This document shows positions 54,458 through 62,842 of a stretch of 64,000 nucleotides of DNA, one piece after another. This DNA is from Streptomyces mesophilus. GTDB taxonomy: Bacteria; Actinomycetota; Actinomycetes; Streptomycetales; Streptomycetaceae. Every line of letters starts with the position of its first letter. The first letter of the stretch is position 1. The DNA lies in the NCBI RefSeq assembly GCF_011044995.1, contig NZ_JAAKZW010000002.1, forward strand, positions 62,001 through 126,000, given 5' to 3'. Below the pieces are notes generated by a model, which was not told the DNA's origin, made no database searches, and was given only the letters and a program-made list of their open reading frames with translations. The position numbers were made by a program, and so were the translations under genes.

Positions 54458-54478
54458 GCTAACGCAAGAGCTAACGCA
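54458..54478. promoter_or_regulatory. Two 9-bp direct repeats in the GH32/LacI intergenic region
   Basis: GCTAACGCA at 54458-54466 and 54470-54478 (12-bp period); on the GH32 strand TGCGTTAGC, resembling LacI half-sites. Confidence 0.45.
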
Positions 54479-54599
54479 TACGGAATCTCCCTTACGTAAC
54501 CCAGAGCCACCTCAAAATGCCGCATAACTACCCTGCGGTCAGGGCGAGATGACGGGAGTGTTGACAGGAGGGGGCGGGTCCAGCACTCTCAACCCACTT

Positions 54600-54615
54600 G
54601 CTAATCCGATTTAAC
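54600..54615. promoter_or_regulatory. LacI operator ahead of the regulator's own gene
   Basis: GCTAATCCGATTTAAC, the inverted partner of the 54411 site, 20 bp upstream of the LacI ATG and just before its GGAG; suggests autorepression. Confidence 0.65.
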
Positions 54616-54635
54616 AAGCTGGAGTTGAGTCGTTG

Positions 54636-55670
54636 ATGTCCGAACGGCGCATCACCATGGCCGATGTCGCCCGCAAGGCCGGTGTCTCGTCGACGACCGC
54701 GTCGTTCGCCCTGGCCGGCCGGACCGACATGCGGATCTCCGATGCGGCCCGCGCCCGAGTCCTCGAAGCGGCCGAGGAGTTGGGGTATCGGCCGAACGTC
54801 ACCGCGCGCAGCCTGCGGACGAAGTCCACGCAGACCATCGGTCTCGTATCGGACCGGATCACCACCACACCGTTCGCGGGCGATGTGATCCGCGGCGCCA
54901 TGGAGGCCGCACGGGAGCGGGACAACCTGCTCTTCATCACGGAAGCGGGCGGAGATTCCGACGCCGAGTCGTCCTTGGTCCACGCGCTGCTCGACCGGCA
55001 GGTCGACGCGTTGATCTACGCATCCATGTTCACCCGCTATGTGACGCCGCCGAAGGAGCTGTTCGGGCGCCGCGTGGTGCTCCTCAACTGCCTGGCCCCC
55101 GGATTCGCCGCGCCCTCCGTGGTGCCGGACGAGGTCGAGGCCGGCCGGGACGCGGCCCGTGCGCTGCTCGCGGCCGGGCACACCGAGGGCATCTGGGCGA
55201 TCGGCGGCCACCAGGCGCTGCCGGCCACACCCGAGGGGATCATCGCCGGCAATGAGCGCATGCGCGGTCTGGAGGAGGTGCTGCGGGAGGGCGGTGCGCG
55301 TCTGGAGGGCGTCGTCGAATGCGACTGGGGCACACCGGACGGCCACCGCGAGGTGTCCGCGCTTCTGGCGCAGGGGCACCGGCCCCGTGCGCTGGTGTGC
55401 CTGAACGACCGGCTGTCGTTCGGCGCGTATCAGGCGCTCGGTGAGGCGGGTCTTTCGGTGCCCGGGGACGTGTCCGTGATCTCGTTCGACGACCAGGACA
55501 TCGCGTCCGTACTGCGCCCGGCGCTCACCACGGTGCGGCTACCGCACTATCAACTCGGCCGCCTGGCCGTGGAGTTGACCCTGCGCAGCGGCCCGCTCGA
55601 AGCAGTCGTGCACCGTGTGCCGATGCCGCTGCAGGAACGTGCCTCGGTCGGCGCGCCCGCCACGGGCTGA
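54636..55670 (+). CDS. LacI-family repressor of the fructan/sucrose cluster
   Basis: 344 residues. HTH TMADVARKAGVSSTTASFAL, then AGRTDMRISDAARARVLEAA and a sugar-binding effector domain. TTG/ATG choice: ATG 54636 has CTGGAG upstream. Two matching operators flank it and the divergent GH32 gene. Effector inferred to be fructose, sucrose or a fructo-oligosaccharide. Confidence 0.9.
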   Translation: MSERRITMADVARKAGVSSTTASFALAGRTDMRISDAARARVLEAAEELGYRPNVTARSLRTKSTQTIGLVSDRITTTPFAGDVIRGAMEAARERDNLLFITEAGGDSDAESSLVHALLDRQVDALIYASMFTRYVTPPKELFGRRVVLLNCLAPGFAAPSVVPDEVEAGRDAARALLAAGHTEGIWAIGGHQALPATPEGIIAGNERMRGLEEVLREGGARLEGVVECDWGTPDGHREVSALLAQGHRPRALVCLNDRLSFGAYQALGEAGLSVPGDVSVISFDDQDIASVLRPALTTVRLPHYQLGRLAVELTLRSGPLEAVVHRVPMPLQERASVGAPATG

Positions 55671-55702
55671 CACCGGCACGCGTACAGGCACAGGAAGACA
55701 GA

Positions 55703-55799
55703 AGTCCCACCGCTCCGATCCACCGGAGCGGCGGGACTCCCCACCCAGTAACGGCGACCGACGCAACCGGTCGCCACGGCGGGTCCGGCAAGACCCGCC
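55703..55799 (+). terminator. Three successive hairpins between lacI and the transporter operon
   Basis: 55703-55717 with 55724-55738 (15-bp stem, one mismatch), 55753-55760 with 55768-55775 (8 bp) and 55778-55785 with 55792-55799 (8 bp). The first looks like the lacI terminator; the other two lie in the leader of the binding-protein mRNA and may modulate readthrough or stability. Confidence 0.6.
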
Positions 55800-55820
55800 T
55801 CAGTGAGATGGAGGAACCTC

Positions 55821-57125
55821 GTGGTGTTCAGAATCAGGCGCCTCGCCATGGCGAGTGTAGCCGTCGCGTCGGCGACCACACTGGTCGCCGGCTGCGCATC
55901 GGGCAGCGGCGGCAGCACATCGGGAGCCGACGGCAACACGCTGACCCTGTGGACGCACAATGCCGGCAACTCGGCCGAGCTGGATGTCGTCAAGAAGATC
56001 ATCAAGGATTTCAACGGCTCGCAGGACAAGTACGAGGTGAAGCTGCAGGCCTTCCCGCAGACCGACTACAACAGCTCGGTCGTGGCCGCGGCCTCGGCCC
56101 GCAAGCTGCCCTGTCTGCTCGATGTCGACGGTCCGAACGTGGCGAACTGGGCCTGGGGCGGCTATCTCGATCCGATCGACGTATCCGGCAGCGAGGTGCC
56201 GCTGACCGATCAGCTCGAGAGCACGGTCGGCCGCTACAAGGACAAGCTCTACGCGTTCGGCTTCTACGACGTCTCCCTCGCGTTCTTCTCCCGTAAGTCG
56301 GTGTTGAACGCGTATGACATCCGTATCCCCACCATGGACAAGCCCTGGACGAAGGCCGAGTTCGACGCCGCGCTCGCCAAGCTGAAGAAGAGCGGCAAGT
56401 TCGACTATCCCCTGGAGATGGGGACCGGCGGCACCGGCGAGTGGTGGTCGTACGGCTACTCCCCGCAGCTGCAGAGCTTCGGCGGCGACCTGATCGACCG
56501 CGGCGACCACAAGAGCGCCTCGGGCACCCTCGACGGCAAGAACTCCGTGGAGTGGGGCAAGTGGTTCAGCTCCCTGGCCGCCAAGGGCTACATCGCGAAG
56601 AAGTCCGCGGCCGACCCCAACCCGGACTTCCTCGCCGGTAAGAGCGCCATCCACTGGGACGGCAGCTGGAACGCGGCCAAGAACGCGGACAAGTTCGGCG
56701 ACGATCTGGCGATCCTGCCGCCGGTCGACTTCGGTGACGGACCCAAGATCGGCGGCGCCTCCTGGCAGTGGGCGATGAGCTCCTCCTGCTCCAACAAGGA
56801 AGGCGCGCAAGCCTGGTTGAAGTTCTCCCGCCAGAACAAGTACTTCGTCGACTACGCCAAGGCCACGGGCACCCTGCCCGCCACGGAAGCAGCCAGTCAG
56901 CAGGTAGAAGGCTACGAACCCGGCGGCAAGTTCAACGTCCTTGTGCGCTTCGCCCGCGAGTACGCGCAGGTGCGCCCGGTCACGCCGGCCTATCCGTACA
57001 TCTCCACGGAGTTCGAGAAGGCCGCCAAGGACCTCCTGGCCGGCGCCGACCCCGAGGAAGCGCTCGGCCAGGCCGCGAAGAACATCGACAACAACCTGAA
57101 GACGAACGACTACTACTCAGGCTGA
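55821..57125 (+). CDS. ABC sugar-binding lipoprotein of the fructan/sucrose importer
   Basis: About 434 residues. Lipobox LVAGCASG, then the family-1 solute-binding fold (LTLWTHNAGNSAELDVVKK, WKWF-like SVEWGKWFSSLA, AIHWDGSWNAA). GGAGGA 5-6 bases before GTG 55821/55824 makes these the likely starts, not GTG 55803. First gene of a binding protein-permease-permease-GH32 operon; presumed ligand sucrose or short fructans. Confidence 0.9.
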   Translation: MVFRIRRLAMASVAVASATTLVAGCASGSGGSTSGADGNTLTLWTHNAGNSAELDVVKKIIKDFNGSQDKYEVKLQAFPQTDYNSSVVAAASARKLPCLLDVDGPNVANWAWGGYLDPIDVSGSEVPLTDQLESTVGRYKDKLYAFGFYDVSLAFFSRKSVLNAYDIRIPTMDKPWTKAEFDAALAKLKKSGKFDYPLEMGTGGTGEWWSYGYSPQLQSFGGDLIDRGDHKSASGTLDGKNSVEWGKWFSSLAAKGYIAKKSAADPNPDFLAGKSAIHWDGSWNAAKNADKFGDDLAILPPVDFGDGPKIGGASWQWAMSSSCSNKEGAQAWLKFSRQNKYFVDYAKATGTLPATEAASQQVEGYEPGGKFNVLVRFAREYAQVRPVTPAYPYISTEFEKAAKDLLAGADPEEALGQAAKNIDNNLKTNDYYSG

Positions 57126-57200
57126 TCCGCCCCGGTCCGGTTCGGGACCCGTCCGCGCCCCAGGCGGCGCACCCGAACCGGACCGGCCCTCTGGAGAAAC

Positions 57201-58136
57201 GTGACCACCATGCTCGCAGCCCTGGACCGGCTGCGCCCGGTCCGGCGAACCCGAACGACCAGCGCCCGTCGCCGCGAAAGCCTCACCGCCTTCGGCATGG
57301 CCACCCCGGCCGTGGCGCTGCTGCTCGTCTTCCTCGTCGTACCGGTCGCGCTCGCCTTCGCTCTGGCGTTCACCGACGCGAGGCTCATCTCGCCCACCCC
57401 GGCCCGCTTCGTCGGCCTGAGGAACTTCACGCGGCTCTTCGACGACCCGGTCTTCTACAAGTCCCTTCGCAATACGGTGTACTTCGCGGCCGTCGTCGTC
57501 CCGTTGCAGGCCGGGCTCGCGCTCGTGCTCGCGCTGCTCGTCAACGCGAAGGTACGGGGCGTCAACTTCTTCCGTACCGTCTACTTCCTGCCGGTCGTCA
57601 CGTCGATGGTCGTGGTGTCCCTCCTGTGGACCTTCCTCTACCGGCAGGACGGCCTCGTCAACCGCGTCATCTCCACCCTGACCTTCGGCCACTTCGACGG
57701 CCCTGACTGGCTGGGCGACCCGGCCACCGCGATGCCCGCCGTCATCCTGATGTCGGTGTGGCAGGGCGTCGGGTTCCACATGGTCATCTGGCTGGCCGGC
57801 CTTCAGACCATCCCGGCCGAGCTGTACGAGGCGGCCGACCTCGACGGGGCCACCCGCTGGGACCGCTTCCGCCATGTCACCTGGCCCTGCCTGCGCGAGA
57901 CCCGCACGTTCGTGCTCGTCACCATCACCATCGCCGCGTTCAGCCTCTTCACCCAGATCCGGGTGATGACCCAGGGCGGCCCGCTCGACTCCACCACCAC
58001 CGTCGTCCACCAAGCGGTGCACACCGGTTACGACCAGCAGCAGACCGCGTACGCGGCCGCCATCTCGCTGATCTTCTTCGTACTCGTCCTCGCGGTGTCA
58101 CTCATCCAGCGATTCCTGACCCGGGAGAGGGACTGA
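57201..58136 (+). CDS. ABC sugar permease, MalF type
   Basis: About 311 residues, six membrane helices. EAA-loop ELYEAADLDGATRWDRFRHV contacts the ATPase. GGAGA precedes GTG 57201 (ATG 57210 is an alternative). Partner permease follows after one base. No ATPase gene in the cluster. Confidence 0.9.
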   Translation: MTTMLAALDRLRPVRRTRTTSARRRESLTAFGMATPAVALLLVFLVVPVALAFALAFTDARLISPTPARFVGLRNFTRLFDDPVFYKSLRNTVYFAAVVVPLQAGLALVLALLVNAKVRGVNFFRTVYFLPVVTSMVVVSLLWTFLYRQDGLVNRVISTLTFGHFDGPDWLGDPATAMPAVILMSVWQGVGFHMVIWLAGLQTIPAELYEAADLDGATRWDRFRHVTWPCLRETRTFVLVTITIAAFSLFTQIRVMTQGGPLDSTTTVVHQAVHTGYDQQQTAYAAAISLIFFVLVLAVSLIQRFLTRERD

Positions 58137-58137
58137 C

Positions 58138-59010
58138 ATGGCCGCCTTCCTCAAGCGCCTCGGCGGCCAGGGAGCCCGCATCGTCCTGGCACTGGTCTTC
58201 GTACTGCCCCTCGTGTTCATGGTGGTCTCGTCCTTCAAACCGGACGACCAGATCTTCGGGGACCTGGACTCCCTGCGCGCCTTCCTGCCCCTCGGAGACG
58301 TGTCCCTGGACAACTACACAGGCGTCTTCGAACGGGTCCCGGCCGCGCGGTTCCTGCTGAACTCCGTGCTGATCTCCACCATCACCGTGGTGCTCGGCAT
58401 CATCGTCAACAGCCTTGCGGCCTTCGCCCTGTCCCGGATGCGCTGGCCCGGCCGCAAGCTGGTCCTGACCGCCGTCATCGCCACCCTCATCGTGCCGTTC
58501 GAGACGTTCGCGCTGCCCCTGGTGTGGTGGGTCAACCAACTGCCGCTGCTGCGCGCCAACGGCTTCCAACTCGAGTGGACCACCGGCTGGATGGACACCT
58601 ACCAGGTGCAGATCCTGCCGTTCGTGGCCAACGCCTTCTCGATCTTCTTCTTCCACCAGTACTTCCGCAGCATCCCCAAGGAGCTGGACGAAGCGGCGAT
58701 CGTGGACGGCGCCGGCTGGTTCACGATCTACCGCCGGATCGTCATGCCCCTGTCAGCACCGGCCGTCGCCACGGTCGCCATCCTTACCTTCCTGCCCGCC
58801 TGGAACTCCTATCTGTGGCCCCTGATGGTGGTGCAGAGCGAGGAGCTGCGGCCGGTGATGGTCGGCATCTCCTACTTCTTCCAGCTGAACGTGGGCTGGG
58901 GCCAGATCATGGCGTACTCCTCCATGATCACCGTGCCGATCCTGGCGCTCTTCGTGGCGTTCCAGCGTGCCTTCGTCAGCAGCATCGCCTCCACCGGCGT
59001 CAAGGGCTGA
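58138..59010 (+). CDS. ABC sugar permease, MalG type
   Basis: 290 residues, six helices; EAA-loop ELDEAAIVDGAGWFTIYRRI. ATG is one base after the previous stop. The importer lacks its own ATPase and probably uses the shared MsiK-type subunit known for Streptomyces sugar importers. Confidence 0.9.
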   Translation: MAAFLKRLGGQGARIVLALVFVLPLVFMVVSSFKPDDQIFGDLDSLRAFLPLGDVSLDNYTGVFERVPAARFLLNSVLISTITVVLGIIVNSLAAFALSRMRWPGRKLVLTAVIATLIVPFETFALPLVWWVNQLPLLRANGFQLEWTTGWMDTYQVQILPFVANAFSIFFFHQYFRSIPKELDEAAIVDGAGWFTIYRRIVMPLSAPAVATVAILTFLPAWNSYLWPLMVVQSEELRPVMVGISYFFQLNVGWGQIMAYSSMITVPILALFVAFQRAFVSSIASTGVKG

Positions 59011-59107
59011 CTCGCCGACTCCCTTACGGCGCCGGCTTCGAGTTGCCGTGCCGCGCCCTTCGACTCGCCTCATCCGTGTCTTTCGCACGCCCTGAGAAAG
59101 GTTCCGT

Positions 59108-60592
59108 GTGCCCACGTCGCCGCTCCGCGCCGCCCACCTGCCCGCTGTCCATCTGCGACCGCCCCGCAACTGGATCAACGACCCCAACGGGCTGGTCTTC
59201 CACGACGGCCACTATCACGTGTTCTTCCAGTACAACCCGTACGGACCTCAGCACAAGCACGTGCACTGGGGCCACTTCCGCAGCCCGGACCTGATCAACT
59301 GGGAGCCCCTGCCCGTCGCCCTCGCACCCACCCCCGGCGGATACGACGCCGACGGCTGCTACTCGGGCAACGCGATCTCCGTCGACGGCCGCATGGTCGC
59401 CTTCTACTCGGCCCATCGCGACGACCGCTGGTGGCAACCGGTGACGACGGCCGAGTCGCACGACAACGGCAGCACCTGGACCAAACGTCCCCGGCTGCTC
59501 ATCGCCGAGCCACCCACCGACACCACCATGTACCGGGACCCGTACGTCTGGCGGCAGGACGGCCGCTGGCGCATGCTCGTCGGTTCCGCGCTCGAGGACG
59601 GCCGGGGCGCGGCGCAGCTGTACGAATCCGGCGACCTCGAGCACTGGACGTATCGCGGCCCGTTCCACACCAGCGACGCCGCGGCCGGCAGCGGGCCGGT
59701 CGGCTGGGAGTGCCCGCAGTACGCGCCGTTCGGTGACCGCGGCGTCCTGATCGTCAGCGACTGGACACCGCAGGGCGGTCCCAGCCACACGACCGTCCAC
59801 ATCGGCCGCGAGAACAACGGCACCTTCACGGCGAGTGCGCAGCCCCAACCCCTCGACCACGGGCCCGACTTCTACGCCCCCGCGTTCCTGAAGGCACCGG
59901 GCGATGTGCCCGGGGAGGACAGATGGCTGATGTGGGGCTGGTCCTGGGAGGCGCGCGACGACACGTGGGCGCACGAAGACGGCTGGGCAGGCGTGCTGAC
60001 GCTCCCTCGCGAAGTGAGCCTCACCGCCGACGGCACGCTCGCCCAGCGCCCGGCCCGTGAGCTTCTTGCCCTGCGCGGCGCGAGGGTCCTGCATCGCACC
60101 GGGCACACCACCGCGTCCGAGCCCACCGAACTCGGTCAGGTCGGCACAGCCTTCGACCTCACTGCCGCACTCGTACCCGACACGACAGGTACCAGCGGGC
60201 TGCGGCTGATCACCTCGGCGGACGGGTCCGAGTACCTCGATATCAGCCTTGACCCGGCGGCAGGTCGCCTCGTCGTCGACCGCACCCACGCATCGCTCGA
60301 CCCGCGGGCGCGCGGCGGCTCGTTCAGCGCGCCCTGCCCGGCCGCGGCGAACCCCGGCGCCGCCGTCGAACTGCGCGTCATCGTGGACCGCTCCATCGCC
60401 GAGGTGTACGTGGGCGACGAGCAGGCGCTCACGCTCCGGTTCTATCCGCTCGCCGACGGACCATGGCGGCTGCAGGCCCGTACGACCGGCGCCGGGCGGA
60501 GCGAATTCTCCGTAGAAGCATGGGACTTGTCCCCGGGCGGCGCCCGTCAAGAGGCGCTGACGGCGGGGCTGGGGCAGGCGCAGGACGCTTGA
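59108..60592 (+). CDS. Intracellular GH32 beta-fructosidase (sucrase/fructanase)
   Basis: 494 residues, no signal peptide. All GH32 catalytic residues present: nucleophile Asp25 in WINDPNG, transition-state Asp144 in YRDPYVW and acid/base Glu201 in WECPQY. Expected to hydrolyse imported sucrose or fructo-oligosaccharides. AGAAAGG precedes GTG 59108. Last gene of the importer operon; stop lies in a tandem duplication. Confidence 0.92.
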   Translation: MPTSPLRAAHLPAVHLRPPRNWINDPNGLVFHDGHYHVFFQYNPYGPQHKHVHWGHFRSPDLINWEPLPVALAPTPGGYDADGCYSGNAISVDGRMVAFYSAHRDDRWWQPVTTAESHDNGSTWTKRPRLLIAEPPTDTTMYRDPYVWRQDGRWRMLVGSALEDGRGAAQLYESGDLEHWTYRGPFHTSDAAAGSGPVGWECPQYAPFGDRGVLIVSDWTPQGGPSHTTVHIGRENNGTFTASAQPQPLDHGPDFYAPAFLKAPGDVPGEDRWLMWGWSWEARDDTWAHEDGWAGVLTLPREVSLTADGTLAQRPARELLALRGARVLHRTGHTTASEPTELGQVGTAFDLTAALVPDTTGTSGLRLITSADGSEYLDISLDPAAGRLVVDRTHASLDPRARGGSFSAPCPAAANPGAAVELRVIVDRSIAEVYVGDEQALTLRFYPLADGPWRLQARTTGAGRSEFSVEAWDLSPGGARQEALTAGLGQAQDA

Positions 60593-60655
60593 GTCCTGGC
60601 CGTACGAGGAGTGGAGGGCGGCTGAGTCCTGGCCGTACGAGGGATGGAGGGCGGG
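60590..60655. repeat. 33-bp tandem duplication beginning at the GH32 stop codon
   Basis: 60590-60622 and 60623-60655; unit TGAGTCCTGGCCGTACGAGG plus a GGAGGGCGG end, each starting with a TGA. The second copy's end also forms the arm of the terminator. Confidence 0.85.
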
Positions 60656-60675
60656 GGGAATGCCGCCCTCCATCC
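60642..60675 (+). terminator. Terminator of the fructan importer operon
   Basis: Perfect 13-bp stem GGATGGAGGGCGG/CCGCCCTCCATCC (60642-60654 with 60663-60675). Confidence 0.8.
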
Positions 60676-60694
60676 ATAAGTGGGGCCGCCCCGG

Positions 60695-61717
60695 TCACCG
60701 CTTGGGCACGGGCAGCTCGCCCGACCCGCGGACGATCAACCGGGTGGGCACGGTGACGGTGCGCGCACGGGAGCGGTCGCCGTCGAGCCGGGCCAGGGCG
60801 GTGGCCGCTGCCGACCTGCCGATCTCCTCGGGGTCCTGGGCGACGACCGTCAGGGCCGGTTCGAGGACCTCGGCGAGCGAGACGTCGTCGAAGGCGACCA
60901 CCGCCACGTCCTTGCGCTTGCTGCGGGCGAGTTCGGCGACGATGCCAAGGGCCATGATGTTGTTGCCGGCGAACAGGGCCGTGGGCGGATCGGCCAGGTC
61001 GAGCAGACCTGAGGTCGCGGCCGCGGCCCCTTCCTGGTCATGCGCGCTGACGACCAGTGACCGGTCGTAAGGGATGTCCGCTTCCTGGAGGCCCGAGCGG
61101 TAGCCGGCCAGACGCTCGCGCCGGGTGTAGAGCTTGGTGGGCAGGTCCCCGACGAATCCGATACGGCGGTGACCATGGGCGATCAGATGGGTGACGCCCT
61201 CGTGGGAGCCTTCCCGGTTGGAGCTGACCACGCTGTCCGTGGCCAGTCCCGTGCCCGGTCGGTCGAGGAAGACCACGGGCAGCCCTCCCGAGCGGTGCCC
61301 CTTGAGCGGGGCGTGGTCCGCGCCGACGGACGGCACGACCATCAGAATGCTGATCCGGCGGCCGAGGAACTTGTCCGTCAGTGCGCGTTCGCGGGCGGGA
61401 TCGTCCGCGGAGGACCCCATGAGCAGGGTCAGTCCGCGCTCGCGTACCGCGTCCTCGATGCCGCTGGCCACCGCTCCGAAGAACGGGTTGGACAGGTCGG
61501 GGACGACAAGGCCGACGGTGGTGTCAGGGCCGCCGACGCGGATGTTGCGGGCCATGAGGTTCGGCTGGAAGCCCAGCTTGGCCACGGCGGCGAGTACCTG
61601 CTCCCTGGTCGCTGCCGAGGCGGGCCCGTCCTCGTTGAGGACGCGGGAGACGGTCTTGGCGCTGACGCCCACTTCTCGGGCTACGTCTGCCAGCGTGGGG
61701 CGGCGCTTCGCTGCCAT
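60695..61717 (-). CDS. LacI-family regulator
   Basis: 340 residues. HTH PTLADVAREVGVSAKTVSRV, then LNEDGPASAATREQVLAAV and an effector domain (TVGLVVPDLSNPFFGAVA). Downstream of, and on the same strand as, a monosaccharide-type ABC ATPase, so likely regulates that transporter (fructose or ribose type). Confidence 0.9.
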   Translation of the reverse strand: MAAKRRPTLADVAREVGVSAKTVSRVLNEDGPASAATREQVLAAVAKLGFQPNLMARNIRVGGPDTTVGLVVPDLSNPFFGAVASGIEDAVRERGLTLLMGSSADDPARERALTDKFLGRRISILMVVPSVGADHAPLKGHRSGGLPVVFLDRPGTGLATDSVVSSNREGSHEGVTHLIAHGHRRIGFVGDLPTKLYTRRERLAGYRSGLQEADIPYDRSLVVSAHDQEGAAAATSGLLDLADPPTALFAGNNIMALGIVAELARSKRKDVAVVAFDDVSLAEVLEPALTVVAQDPEEIGRSAAATALARLDGDRSRARTVTVPTRLIVRGSGELPVPKR

Positions 61718-61738
61718 GGCGGAAACGGTCTCCTGTTG

Positions 61739-61804
61739 CTCGTGGGCCCCGGTCCTCGTGGGTCCCGGCTCTCGTGGGTCCAGCTCTCGTGGGTCCCGGC
61801 CGAG
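61739..61804. repeat. 15-16 bp tandem repeat with a terminator-like arm
   Basis: Four copies of CTCGTGGGTCCCGGCT (from 61739, 61755, 61771, 61786). The last copy pairs with a following arm (GGGTCCCGGC 61791-61800 with GCCGGGACCC 61808-61817) to form a 10-bp hairpin between the ATPase and LacI genes. Confidence 0.75.
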
Positions 61805-61826
61805 GCTGCCGGGACCCGTGAGTGCG

Positions 61827-62663
61827 TCAGCTGGCGTGGACTCCCGCAGCCTTCGCCGCCTCGGAATCCGCTACGACAGTATCCCCGGCCTCGTCGATAC
61901 TGAGCGCCCCGGTCATGATGGCGACGACCTCCGCCATCGAGTAGTCGCCGGGCTTGATCACGGCGGCGCGCCGACCGAGGCGGTGGACGTGGATCCGGTC
62001 GGCGATCTCGAACACATGCGGCATGTTGTGGCTGATCAGGACGACGGGCAGGCCCTTGTCCCGGACCCTGCGGATCAGGTCGAGTACCTGACCGGACTCC
62101 TTGACGCCGAGGGCGGCGGTGGGTTCGTCCATCACGACCACGGAGCGCGCCCAGGCGACGGCGCGGGCGACCGCGACGGCCTGGCGCTGGCCGCCGGAGA
62201 GGGTCTCGACCGCCTGCGTGAGCGAGCGCAGTCCGATCTTCAAGTCGGCCATGTGCTCGGCGGCTTCCTGGCGCATGCGCTTCTTGTCGAGCAGGCGCAG
62301 GGTGCTGCCGAGGAGACCGGGGCGGCGCAGTTCGCGGCCGAGGAACATGTTCGAGGCGATGTCCATGGAGGAGGCCACCGCGAGGTCCTGGTAGACGGTT
62401 TCGATGCCGTGGGCGCGTGCGCTCTGCGGGCCGGAGAAGGTGATGGGTTCGCCGCCCAGCCGTATCTCGCCCTCGTCCGGGGCCACCGCGCCGGTGAGGG
62501 CCTTGATCAGACTGGTCTTGCCGGCGCCGTTGTCGCCGATGACCGCGAGGACCTCACCGGGCAGCAGGTCGAAGTCGGCTCCGTCGATGGCGGTCACATG
62601 GCCGTAGCGCTTGACCAGACCGCGGGCTTGGAGGACGGGGGTGGGGGAGCCTGTGGAGATCAT
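61827..62663 (-). CDS. Monosaccharide ABC transporter ATPase (FrcA/RbsA-like, single domain)
   Basis: 278 residues, one ABC module. Walker A IGDNGAGKTSL, ABC signature LSGGQRQAVAVARAV, Walker B SVVVMDEPTAALG, His-loop LISHNM. Single-domain ATPases of this type serve fructose or myo-inositol importers (FrcBCA). The permease and binding protein expected upstream on this strand are absent: 180 bp further begins a TnpB gene. Confidence 0.88.
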   Translation of the reverse strand: MISTGSPTPVLQARGLVKRYGHVTAIDGADFDLLPGEVLAVIGDNGAGKTSLIKALTGAVAPDEGEIRLGGEPITFSGPQSARAHGIETVYQDLAVASSMDIASNMFLGRELRRPGLLGSTLRLLDKKRMRQEAAEHMADLKIGLRSLTQAVETLSGGQRQAVAVARAVAWARSVVVMDEPTAALGVKESGQVLDLIRRVRDKGLPVVLISHNMPHVFEIADRIHVHRLGRRAAVIKPGDYSMAEVVAIMTGALSIDEAGDTVVADSEAAKAAGVHAS

Positions 62664-62842
62664 GAGGTCTCTTTCGTGGATACGCCCTGCTTTGGCTGGG
62701 TGAGGAGACGAAGCTCCTGCGGGGCAGGGCAGAGGGCTGGGGTTCGCCGCCAGGAGGATTCCCGGTTTCCGTCGGGGTGGTGAGGCGGCCCGTCAAGATC
62801 GATTGGTCTCAACTGTCAGTCCTCGCGGATAGGTTGATGCTC
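62664..62842. other. Intergenic/element-end region between ABC ATPase and TnpB
   Basis: 179 bp. Contains the ATPase ribosome-binding region and probably the left end of the IS605/IS1341-type element. I see no permease remnant and no clear subterminal palindrome. Confidence 0.35.
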
